Positions 52,971 to 63,345 of a stretch of 64,000 bases of DNA are shown piece by piece (the first letter of the stretch is position 1; each line of letters begins with the position of its first letter). A program made the position numbers and the translations under genes. The stretch spans positions 77,501-141,500 of the forward strand of contig JAWQFJ010000531.1 of the NCBI GenBank assembly GCA_034096865.1, in the 5' to 3' direction. The notes beneath the pieces were generated by a model. It was not told the origin of the DNA. It did no database searches and worked only from the letters and a program-made list of their open reading frames with translations. This stretch comes from Theodoxus fluviatilis. Its lineage: Eukaryota; Mollusca; Gastropoda; Cycloneritida; Neritidae.

Positions 52971-54890
52971 GCATGTGCATAAGTGTGAGTGTATGTGCGT
53001 GTATAAGTCTATTAGTCTGTCGACCAAGATAGTTTCACCTAGTTATTAGAACAGTCGTATGTTATTAAACTTTGATCACCTTTTGAAGAATTTGGTTTGC
53101 AAAGGTATTTCTACAGGGCCTGAACGATGACAGCAATATAGCGTTTATTACTAACGGCCGTTGTTACAGCTTAATATTTACATCACTTCAAATGCACTTG
53201 CAATCATCATCAGGTGTATTTTGTAAGAAGAACCATAGATGCATAAAGTTGAATAAAGATGTAAAGTAAAATCGATTTAACTTAAGGACTAGTCAGGCTG
53301 CTTCAAACTGTTTTACAGAGAAGGGACGAGAATAAATCATGCAAGATCGTCCATATTTTCTTGTGAAATTAGGTGCTGACCGAATTTGGAAAATGTGGGA
53401 ACATTTGGATGTAAAATGCAATGTCTGGCAGTCAACGGCAAAAGAAAGTGCTTCCCGTTTGTAGAGGAGGTCACAGTGACCATAGAGCATCATGCCGTCA
53501 TGCATCGCCATCGAAATACGAGGCCGCAATTTCCGGATCATTTTATGATGGCTGAATCCCTGCACAAGCTGGAAATGAAAACCAGCTCTGAGCACATCAC
53601 CACCATGTCATGAACAGGGTAAAAAAATCGCGACTTGGGCTTGGGTGAGGGTGGCTTTGTGTGGTGGAGATGGAATGGAGAAGGGGATAAAGTCAGGATG
53701 TGTAGTTTTAGTTGAGTTTAGTGAACACATTACCGCACCTGACGTAAGTCCATCAGTCCAGGACTGTTATATTTGTTGTAGCGTTCGAATAACATGTCGC
53801 GACCTTGTCAAACCAAGCAAGAGGTTACGTCACAAAGGAGAACAGAGAGTAGGGGCAGGCGATCCGTGGAGGTGGAAGAGACGGGCGATGAGAGATGGGG
53901 TTGGAGAGGTAGGGACGGTATGGGAGTGGCATGGAATCATTGTTACATCTGATGCCGTACCATCATCTCCTGACCGCCTGTTACAGCGTTCACTAGGGCC
54001 GGAAGCTGGGCCAGTGTGTGGAGAGGACTGGAGGGTGGGGAGAGCTAATTTCCTGTCTGGACGCGTCCTGTTGCCCCCGTCCTGGTGTTCAGGACAGCCC
54101 TGCCCCTCCCATGCCATCGATTTCCTGTCCCCAAGTTAGCTCGGGAAGGCGAGGTGCAGGATTAGCTGGAATTGTTACGTGGTAATCCCCTTGCCTCCGA
54201 ACCTGTCCTACTTCTTCGGACTCCATGCAAACGCGCAGAAGGCTTCAGGAACGGCGTGCTTGAACTCGACGCCAAAATGGCAAAGGTCTTCTGCCCATCT
54301 GTCGTAATCATCCCCAGCCTCTCAGGTTATCGATTGATATAATATTTTTTCTTCTCTTCACCCTCTAGGTTCCATTCCCCCATTTCGGTAAATGGCCGTT
54401 TTTAATGTCTGTGGTGTAGCGTATACTTTACGAGCGCAGTCGATTAAAGCCGTTTTCATGATCTTGCCCATATCCGGGCCTTGGTTTGATCGATTAATGG
54501 CCGCATATTTCTGAGAGTCGACGTCATTTTAAATTGCATGAAGCGGCAGGAAAATGGATGCCCGATGAACCGTTTGATGTAAATATATCCGAGGCAGAAT
54601 ATTGGAGATAATGGAAAAGAGCATATTTCTCATTCACTACCACTGTCACTAACCTTCTCTTTTACGACGTCTCGCTTTCCCCCCCTCGTACTTCGTTAAT
54701 GCCTCATTCGTCCACTCCTGTCCTAACAACCACATCTTTCTTTCTGTACTTTCCCTACTATTTCGTGAAACTGACCACAGCGCTAGAGCTTGCAATCCTT
54801 GGATGGAGACCAAGACCGCCACCGAGATAAAACTGTTGGATCGAGCATCACTTGAATTTAGAGGTCGATGTATCAGAGAGATGATGATGA
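52968..54890. other. Intergenic stretch, no gene recognised
   Basis: A 164-codon plus-strand frame at 53645-54139 is Gly/Arg-rich and matches nothing recognisable. No repeats of note. Confidence 0.4.
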
Positions 54891-55100
54891 TGACGAACAC
54901 GACGACGACGACGATGATGATGATGATGATGATGAGGAGGAGGAGGAGGAGGAGGAGGAGGAGGAGGAGGAGGAGGAGGAGGAGGAGGAGGAGCAGGAGG
55001 AGGAGGAGGAGGAGGAGCAGGAGGAGGAGGAGGAGGAGGAGGAGGAGGAGGAGGAGGAGGAGGAGGACGACGACGACGACGACGATGAGACGACGATGAT
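54888..55100. repeat. (GAT)n(GAG)n(GAC)n trinucleotide array
   Basis: ATG/ACG units, then about 130 bases of GAG with GCAGGA interruptions, then GAC/GAT units, running into the 5' border of copy J. Confidence 0.95.
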
Positions 55101-55103
55101 TAC

Positions 55104-55750
55104 GATTATGTAGGCTATTTACGGCCATTGATTACGAAAATCACTAGACCAGGGGCGGGTTTCAAAATAGGTAGTCGATCTTGGTCGCAAGATCTTGCTT
55201 CGCAGTAAGAGCTAGCTAAAAAAGAAACTACCCAACGTGACGAAGTAATGCGCATGCGTAGACGTCACGACAAGAGGTGAACTAGCCACATTTCAATGGC
55301 CGACGTGTTGCCGGTTCATTCAGAAAACGCTCTATTTCGAGATACTAGCAACCCATCCAAAGAAAATATAAGCCATGCACAGCATTAATTTATCAAAGGT
55401 GTATGTTGAATGCATTAACAGATCGTGAAACCTCCTACAGTTTACATATCGAATGCAGGTCAACGCATCCACGCCGAACTTTTGTCTCGAATCTTAAAAG
55501 CTAGGCACCTCTCAAGCTGCCTTGCTCAATCTACGCTCGTCTTCGATTGGCTCGCTAGCAAGCAAATAATGAAACTGCCCATTCGGCGAGATCTACGTAG
55601 ATCTACCGAGATCTTCGCATTTTGAAACCCGCCCCTGGATGAGGCAAGAGCTATTCGAGTCACGAATTTCCTCGTCAATCGCCGCTTACAAATCGCGTAG
55701 GAAGACGCGTTGTGTCTAGCCTTATCCCCGCCCCAACCAACAGAGGGTAT

Positions 55751-55751
<1 letters not shown>
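55104..55751 (+). mobile_element. Microsatellite-fronted short repeat, copy J, split by a MITE
   Basis: The 5' part (55104-55148) has TATGTAGGCTATTTACGGCC and ATTGATTACGAAAATCACT. The 3' part (55639-55751) has GAGGCAAGAGC, CGCTTACAAATCGCGTAGG, AAGACGCG and a closing CAACCAACAGAGGGTATG. The 490 bases between are a separate inverted-repeat element. Confidence 0.75.
55149..55638. mobile_element. MITE-like element with 20-bp perfect TIRs
   Basis: Ends are CCAGGGGCGGGTTTCAAAAT and its exact reverse complement. The CAGGGG start is of the kind seen in hAT elements, and the left flank CACTAGAC fits a hAT-like target, but the right flank GATGAGGC matches it at only four of eight positions, so no target duplication is claimed. 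Near the right end is a palindrome AGATCTACGTAGATCT. No transposase frame; non-autonomous. Confidence 0.8.

Positions 55752-55755
<4 letters not shown>

Positions 55756-55799
<44 letters not shown>
55756..55799. repeat. (GA)n microsatellite
   Basis: A GA array of about 44 bases immediately after copy J. Confidence 0.95.
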
Positions 55800-55801
<2 letters not shown>

Positions 55802-58577
55802 GTGATTGTTTAAGTTTTGGCCCTAAACTTGTCATAAAGAGACAAAATGAAACGCTAATTATTGTCATCATCAATTAATTAAAGCAGCAAGAAAAACAGG
55901 AAACGACTGCTCTTTTAAGGTGTTTACATTCTTATCTTCATTTAAAACTCAATTGCATCCACAAACTTTAAAAACATTAATTTTTAACACATGCTTTTTC
56001 CAAGCTCGCAAAGCTATAATGAGTGTATATCTTATATTTTGGATTTATTAGATCAACCAAACACACTTCATTAAAAGTTTCTTCCCAAATATTTACCCGG
56101 TAACATCTTCATGGTTACCACTTGTAGAAAATAAACGACAAAATTATAAGCCTTGCGAATCAACAAGCATGACAACAAGATGAGCTATACACAAACACAT
56201 TTGCGATGGCAGTGGTTTGGCAATGAACATGCTCATTCAAGATGTGTGCATTTCTGATCATCAGAACAGAGTTGAGATCCCATCCGTTTACTTCCAAATT
56301 ACATCCTCCGCTATCTCCATTTTTTATCCCCATCCGTCCCTAATGACGACGATTCTTAAATATGCTCATGAATTATAAGCCTCAATCAATTATGTTAAGA
56401 GTTAATCATACTGGAAAAAAAATCCGCGCATTGGATGGACTCTGTGGTGCGCAGGTGCTGAGACCGAATCCAGCTAATGTGGCTATTAGCCATAACTCCT
56501 GTTGACTAGAGAATGGGAAAAGAACATGAATCATAACAGCTGCTCTGTCTTATTTCTTGCTCGCTTTTGAGAAGCCGAGACACTTACGTGGAGTTTACAC
56601 ACGGACAGACACACAATTTTCCCCACAGCTCGTTATGTTGTTAGAGGTGGTAGGGATAATGAACGTCAAACACAAAGAGGTACCAGGTTCTGCAGGAGAC
56701 GATGTTACATCCGTCAAGACTTCCCAAGCTTGGAAATGACTTCATTGGCTTAGAGCAGCTGAAGAATCAATGAACAATCTATGACAATCCTGACCTGTTC
56801 CTTGAAGTTTTCATCACATCTTTAGGGGCAGCCTTTTCCATGCACACTTGAACCTCGAAACTTCCTTGGGAATTTGCATAGAGAGAGATTGAACTAGGTA
56901 GCGCGTACCGTGAACTTTTTCTAATGCTTTCAAACCACAGCCTCTTGCTCATTTCCAATACATCAGTATTCTTTACCCTTTCGTTTTCTGTGATGGCAAC
57001 GCGTCGAAAGAGCACGTAGCCACTCGCATCAAACACACATTCAGGATGGGTGAAATAACTCCTCGATTTGTACGCACGTAATGGACATAACGCGATGCGG
57101 TGTTTTCAGACATGGTCTTGCTCATTGAACTTGAAGTTTTAGCATGACACGATCATGCCACTATTACTAGAATTCTTGTTTTTATGCTACGGCTGCAAGT
57201 CATGGGATGAAGTGATAACGACTGTATGCAAGTTCCTAGGTGGAAACGTCTGAGGTGATGGACTCATTCATTCAATGACATAACAGTATTATCAAACTTA
57301 CAAGAGTTGTTGGACCAGCTTATCAAATGATGGGTTCTTTATAAGCCTCACATCACGTTCTAGAGTGCCTCTGGCAGATTCTAGTCAAAGTGCACTGTCA
57401 GTGCTGTATCCCTGTAATTGCTCTATGCTGTCAGAAGGTCTGCAGCACAACAACAAGTGTCTTATTATCATTACCAATCCTTGCCTCATTTCTCCATTGC
57501 TTATGTAAGCGTCCTTGGCGCGTGTGCCAAGTCTGGGTGCTACGCTAGGAACAGACTCCAGCGCATGCACATGACATTGCAGCGAGCCAAAATTAGTTCG
57601 CCACGTCGCATTCCAAGAACAACGTGTTCCGATTGATTGTGAGGACTGAATGATGAAGGGGCTGGATGATCGGGTATTCAAATGTCCACTCGGTATTTTC
57701 ATTCATTAGCGTCGTACCTTTTGGTTCCTTTGATTAATAGAAAGATAACATTCTTAAGTTTGTACGCGCGTGACCAGACTTTGTGGAACAGGTTATAATG
57801 GAACGATGGTGATATCATCTTATCTTTATGAGTTTGCATCCTTTCGTGTGGATGAGACACATGGGGATCAGATTATCAGAGAGAAATATATCAAAGCCCC
57901 ATGCTATTTAAAGCAGCAGTCGGGCAGGCAAGGAGAAACAGGGGCACAGGTACACACACTACTACTGAGGACGACCTCAACTGAATGAATAAAGTCGACC
58001 GGAAATCAGGAATGTGAGATCATGATTGATCCTTTAAAGATACAGGATAACCACGATACATTCTAAAGTTCCACGTAAAGCCAGACATCTTTGAGTGTGC
58101 AAAGAGTTAAATAAAGACGCGGTTATTCTAAGTCCTACTGAAGTCCAGTATATTCTTAAGCAAACAGAACTTCCTATCACACTGAAAGATCTAAAAAAGA
58201 TATCTCCTTAATCACACACGATTTCTTCGCAAACCCAGACAGCTAAATTAAGCATTTGATCTCCATGGTAGACGCAGCGGTTCAGAAAAGGATCGCATGC
58301 CTAGACATTTGAAAAGAGATTACTGGGCAAACACACAGGGATTTATTTTACCTCGAGTGTGTTCTTTGAGCACTTCCACGGCGTTTGCGGGACCGATCCT
58401 GTATTTGACGGTCACCAGACTTTGAGGATCGACATCTTGCATCGATCCTACCTTCTACAAAGGCAAGAACCTGGTCTCTCTTTAAACAGACACGTCTAGC
58501 CCTGTGCACACATGCATACAGAATCCTTTAGACACATTCTTTGTACGAAAAGCAACGTCGAATGGTGAGAATGAATT
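55800..58577. other. Intergenic stretch, nothing recognised
   Basis: 2.8 kb of AT-rich sequence on both strands without a domain-bearing frame, known repeat or splice-paired exon. Confidence 0.45.

Positions 58578-58611
<34 letters not shown>
58578..58611. repeat. (GA)n microsatellite
   Basis: A short GA array followed by a G run at 58625-58634. Confidence 0.9.
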
Positions 58612-58614
<3 letters not shown>

Positions 58615-58938
58615 GAAAGAGAGTTGGGGGGGGGTTAAGAGAGAGGAATCTTAAGAAGGAAGAGAGAAAAGAGAGGAGGCGAGGAGTGAAGATGATTTTG
58701 TTTTTGAAGGATTTTTTTGTTGGTGGACCACTGAAAGCCAAACAAAATTTGCATATGTGCCATCCTCTTTAAAAGAAAAGTGTAAAGTTTTTTCAAAGGC
58801 TAAATAAAAACGAAAATACGTGCAAACTGCACGTCTTGTTTGAAATACAGTTTTCTTTTCTTTTTTTAATAAAAAAGCGAAACTTTGCGTCTGAAGACGA
58901 TTTGTGAGTTCGCATTCGGCACTGAACGAGAGGAGAAA

Positions 58939-59015
58939 GTCACGTGACTTGGAATTTGTGATGTAGTACGTTACTTGTGTGACGTACTACGCTCAAATTG
59001 GAACGTAGTACGTTC
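58939..59015. promoter_or_regulatory. CLEAR-type E-box and GTACGT hairpin cluster
   Basis: GTCACGTGAC at 58939-58948 is a perfect 10-bp palindrome identical to the E-box bound by MITF/TFE factors. It is followed by GTAGTACGTTAC (58963) and GTGACGTACTAC (58979), which can pair at 11 of 12 positions, and by GAACGTAGTACGTTC (59001), a 7-bp-arm hairpin. No gene is seen nearby, so a regulatory role is speculative. Confidence 0.3.
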
Positions 59016-59156
59016 AAAATAGAACATAGGTCGCAAGAATCTTAGTGTCACTTGATCGGACATCGTTTAATTTACCACTTATTTTGCAGTAGTCGGTATT
59101 TTCAAGTATGCTGTTGTATTCGTGAAAATATCCTCGAATATTATATTAAACGAGAG

Positions 59157-59516
59157 AGCACTCGTAGAGCGCAAACCTCCACCAAGGAAGCCGCAACTGC
59201 TTTTTTGTGGTCTGTATAATTAATTCAGGCAGGATTTTCTGCTCTCCAGGCCTGAGGCTACGACGTTTAGTTCATTTTAATGGCTGAAAGCGGTTCCGAG
59301 TGCCGAACACATACGACGACGTCACCTTCGTGAATTGCCATAACATTTCTCTTTTTGGTCGTAACTTCAAGACGAAATAACAGATAACCCTCAAAATGTT
59401 ACTCTGATATGCCACCAAATTTCATTAGGATCCGTTTTGAATTTATTGAGTTATTTTGCTGAATAACTATTTGGCAAACTGCGGGTAAAACATAACCTCC
59501 TTGGCGAAGGTAAAAA
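59157..59516 (-). repeat. Dispersed element with CCTCCNCCAAGG-type ends
   Basis: On the minus strand it begins TTTTTACCTTCGCCAAGGAG with GTTATGTTTTACCCGC following, passes through CAAAATAACTCAATAAATTC and CCTAATGAAATTTGGTGGCA, and ends CCTTGGTGGAGGTTTGCGC then TCTACGAGTGCTC. From memory this resembles a repeat common in many animal genomes; no name is assigned. No open frame. Confidence 0.6.
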
Positions 59517-59862
59517 CATCTAAGAATAAAACAATAATCTAGGTAGGCAGACACATCATCAAAATAACATTCAGCATACAGAAACCGAATCAATTATTGG
59601 TCATCCCATCGCTAAAAATGTTCAGCAAATGCATATGAACACAGAAAGTGTAGATTCCGACGGTTATTTCTTGCAACAGACTGGAAGGGTAAATTTGGAT
59701 GAGGACTTTTGGGCATCTGTACTAGGTCCTTCATAACTATTTACACAGAAGAAAAACTATTTGCATTGTTTGCGTTGTGTGCATTGTTTCTGTTCCTCTA
59801 TGCAAACATGCTTCAAAAGATAAGATGCTAATCTTAATTTAATTTATTATTAAATTTTACTT

Positions 59863-59930
59863 TACCCCAAGGCAAAAGTTGCCACCTTAACGTCTTCAGC
59901 GTTATAATCTTAGAAATAAATTGTCGGAGT
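59863..59930 (-). tRNA. trnF: Mitochondrial trnF (GAA), in NUMT
   Basis: A 68-nt cloverleaf can be drawn on the minus strand. The acceptor pairs ACTCCGA with TTGGGGT (with G-T pairs), the D stem ATTT with AGAT, the anticodon stem TAACG with CGTTA around the loop CTGAAGA (anticodon GAA), and the T stem GGCA with TGCC. It directly follows the nad5 fragment. Confidence 0.8.
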
Positions 59931-60399
59931 AGTAGGTTAAGAGAAAAATACTTGCAACTGTAAAGAATATAATTGATAATGTAGCATTAATATATTTAGA
60001 TTGAATTATTTGGGTTACTATTGATGTAGTTGTGCTTAGCTGAAGGACACCTTTTCCACCAACAATTTCTAGTCAACCTTGGTCAATTGATTTGGTTATT
60101 GTTTTAGCTCAAGCAAATGGCTTAATTATATTAGGTTGAGTAGTAATTATGCTAAGAAATCATATGGTCGAAAAGAAAAAGTTGATCAAGGACGTATTAG
60201 CTTGGTTATAAATTTTAAAGTTTCAGATGATAAGTGCAATTCAACCACCAAGTAGTGTAACAGTAATTGTAAGTAGTTTATAGATAAGTGGTAGATAAAT
60301 AGGTTCATTGAAATAGAAAAAAATAGTTTGCAAGAGCAAGCCTCCGGCAATTGCTGCAAAGGTTAAAATGATAATTGGTGTGGTGGTAATTCAGTCTTC
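59902..60399 (-). pseudogene. nad5: nad5 C-terminal fragment (NADH dehydrogenase subunit 5)
   Basis: About 165 codons are open in one frame only if TGA is read as Trp and ATA as Met (invertebrate mitochondrial code). Several TGA codons fall at plausible Trp positions, for example in GGWIALIIWNF and AWAKTM. The ND5 C-terminal signature SIDQGWLEIVGGKG is followed by hydrophobic VASIFLLT. In the mitochondrial genome the gene may end at a TA completed by polyadenylation at 59933, just before trnF, rather than at the TAA at 59902-59904. The absence of frame breaks points to a recent transfer or to a misassembled mitochondrial read. It is not functional in the nucleus. Confidence 0.85.
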
Positions 60400-60400
60400 A

Positions 60401-61182
60401 AAAAAGCAAGAAGAAAAGGTTGGAAAGAACGAAAAAGGAAAGGCAGAAAAAAGAAATAAAGAAAATAATGGCAAGAGGGTCACTTTCAGTGACAGCCGCG
60501 ATCAGGTGCGAATAATTTCCGGAGAGCACTTTCCATTGCTGACATTCAAAGCGTGGATGTAGCGAGAGGTCTAACAGTATGAACAGCATGATAGACATTC
60601 GCATTAGGAAGTTTGGAAAAAAAGCAATTCATGTCCTACTCAGAAAACAGCTCCCGCGCGACAAGTACAAAATGATAATGATATATTTTTTTCTTGCTTT
60701 GTGCATGACAAGTTAGAATGTATCTTGCATTTTCAATCCTAGGCTCGCCAACTTTTTCAGGAAAAAATGTTTCAAGAGATATTGATACATTTGTTCCTCT
60801 GACTGCTTTTTATGGACTGATTTCAAAGAGTTCAGTAGTCACTAAGCATTTGAAGAAAACATCAGAATTTTTTAAACAATAGTCTGCGATGAGAAGCTTT
60901 TCAGTCGACCGTCAAGTCAAAGATAAACATGTTTCTGATCCCATCTTTAACTACATAACACCAAATCCGTTCAGCACCATGTGTTTGCACTATAGGGATA
61001 CATTTTAAACAGTTTGTGTCCGTGCATATTGGTGCGTGCACGCACACTTCTACACTTTAATGTGGGTGTTCTTGCGCGCCTACAAATGCATGCGTGCCTA
61101 CGCTCGCAAAGTGAAGTTTCTATGTTTGTGTTTGTGCGACAAACAAGCAGAGAGAGAGAAGGAGAGAGAGAAGAGGGGGGGT

Positions 61183-61190
<8 letters not shown>
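60401..61190. other. Intergenic stretch, nothing recognised
   Basis: A purine-rich AAGAAG segment borders the mitochondrial insertion. The remainder shows no gene or known repeat. Confidence 0.45.

Positions 61191-61239
<49 letters not shown>
61191..61239. repeat. (GA)n microsatellite
   Basis: A GA array of about 49 bases adjoining the 3' tail of the edge LINE. Confidence 0.95.
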
Positions 61240-61242
<3 letters not shown>

Positions 61243-61571
61243 AAACCTGAACTGAACTGAACTGAACTGAACTGTACTTTATTCGAAGGCCGGCTGCCCA
61301 TTTGAACAGCATAACATTCATTCGAGTGCCTTCTAAAATGTCATTGGCTCTATACATCGCTTTACATTCAGCTATTACTCCAGTAGCTAGATAGAGAGAT
61401 GATGCCAATTTCTTCATACACTTAGGGTCAATCAACACGTGTCTTATTCACAGTTTTTCTTCATATAATGATAACATCTTTACGCAATACTAGAATTAGT
61501 CTCTTCTCGTAGTCTCATTGCATAGAAGATATACATTGCAACGTCTCTTGTTGATTTACTTTTCGTTTCTT

Positions 61572-62570
61572 TTAAATGACGTCTACAGTCGAGTTAACTA
61601 ACATAGAATATGCTCGTCTCGGCAGCCTTTGCGTGGACATTTTCATCAGTCTGAGCCAGTATTTTATGACTTTGACAATGCTTTGAACGACTAAAGGGTA
61701 TCTGAATAGTTCGCCGTACACAAAGTGATTCGGTGTTTTAATGTCCAAACCCATAAACTTCTTGCATGCAAATAGATGAGCCTTTTCCACCACGTCTTGT
61801 CTTTGCAGACCCCATATTTCTGCACGGTATAATAATGATGACTGTACCTGAGACTCGAAAAGTCTAAAGTATACTTTGGGGCCTGTGTTTCGGAGTGACC
61901 ACATCGTTTTAATAATTTGGACAGTTTTTTGTTTGCCTTTATCAGCCTTCTCTTCCAGAGAAGCACTTGGCGATAGCTTAGTAGTGAAAGTATAACCAAG
62001 ATATTTGTATCTATTACCTATCTCTAATTTCTTCTGATTTAGATACCATTTTTCACCTACTGCTAAGTGCCCGCCCCGTCTGAAAATCATCACTTTAGTC
62101 TTGTCATTGTTAACTTGAAGGTCAAGGGTTTTCGATACACATGCAAGAGAGTCTATTTGATTCTGCAACCCAGTTGCTGTAGAGGATAGCAGAGCAACAT
62201 CGTCAGCAAAGAATAAGGCAAACAGTTCGGTCGCGCCTGGTATCATCTGGACCCCATGCTTTCCGTGCTCTCGAACATATTTAGCCACAGTGTTAATATA
62301 CATGAGAAAAAGAGAAGTGCTCTCTTTTGCTCCTTGCTTTACGCCAACTGGACATGAGAAGAAGTCAGAAAGCTCGTGGTTCCAACGAATACAGGACTGT
62401 ACGTTGGAATACATCTTCTTAAGCATATTAGTGAATTTTGTAGATAAACCTCCATTTGACAATATGTTCCAAAGCTTCGAACGATTGACTGAATCAAAGG
62501 CTTTCTTGTAGTCGACAAAAGCAACGTACATTTTACCTCTGCCTTGTCCGTATACATGTTTCATAGCCAT
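61572..62570 (-). pseudogene. Second LINE, RT catalytic and C-terminal part
   Basis: A 332-codon open frame with VDYKKAFDSVNRSKLW, CPVGVKQGAKEST, the catalytic LFFADDVALLSS, NNDKTKVMIFRRGG, YKYLGYTFT and a C-terminal WGLQRQDVVEKAHLFACKKF plus VYGELFRYPLVV. The palm motif around GVKQG lacks the usual Cys and Pro. Upstream (62571-62686) TEQAGFRPDHSTIDHVYTLY continues in the same frame. Confidence 0.85.
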
Positions 62571-62686
62571 CGAATATAAAGTATAAACATGATCTATTGT
62601 CGAATGATCTGGTCGAAATCCAGCCTGCTCTGTACAAATTTGTTCTCCATTTCCAACCAGTTTCGAAGGAGTCTCGCTAAACTAGA

Positions 62687-63345
62687 TTAAAACACTTTAC
62701 TAAGGATGGGCAATAAGGAGATGCCCCTATAGTTGTCAGGATCCAATTTGTTACCTTTTTTATAAATGGGTACTACGACAGATTTCAACCATTGTTTGGG
62801 ATAGTACTGATTTTGGAACAGGTTATTAAATAGTTTACAAAGGAATGGTATGATTTTTTCGCACGCTGCTTTAAAACACTCGCCTGGGATCCCATCATGA
62901 CCTGGTGACTTCCCTGGTCTAATGCTCTGGATTGCTGATCTTATTTCAGTTGTGGTAATTTGAGCATGAAGTTCGGGATGCTCTATCACCTCCTCCAAAC
63001 TGGGAAATATCTCGTCTTGGTTATTGATATTATCCTTAAACATGTGTTCAAAATAGTCTTTCCATTCGCTAAGGTGAATTTCTACTGGGAGAGTTGCTGT
63101 TTTACGTACAGCAGTTTTGATAATTGTCCAAAACTCTCTTGATTTATTCAAGTTTGCCATCAATGATCTGCTTATGGTATTACTATGATCCTTTTTCTTT
63201 TCCCTAATGAGACTTTTATAAATTCTTCTACAACTATTATATTTTTCTTTGTCTTTAGGAAGTTTTGTGGCTCTATAACGAGTCAGAGTCTTTCTAGCTT
63301 CCTGTCTGGCTTCACGGCATTCGTGATCAAACCAGGTAGACCGAT
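62687..63345 (-). pseudogene. Second LINE, linker and N-terminal RT part
   Basis: An open frame from WFDHECREARQEA and a Lys-rich linker to SREFWTIIKT, IRSAIQSIRPGKSPGHDG, FKAACEKIIPFL, YPKQWLKSVVVPIYKKGN and YRGISLLPILSKVF. It ends at a TAA just after SKVF. The remaining RT sequence resumes after a frameshift near 62650. Confidence 0.85.

Larger units (their letters stand above)
59830..60400 (-). pseudogene. Nuclear mitochondrial insertion (NUMT): nad5-trnF
   Basis: An AT-rich block on the minus strand matching mitochondrial coding style. It is bounded on the right by an A-rich sequence (60400-60480) and on the left near 59830. It carries the 3' end of nad5 followed by trnF, the order found in many molluscs and arthropods. 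No nuclear-code reading frame spans it. Confidence 0.85.

Noticed and set aside
53645..54139. 164-codon Gly/Arg-rich plus-strand frame
   Set aside because: No recognisable motif; the matching antisense frame is equally open, typical of GC-rich non-coding DNA.
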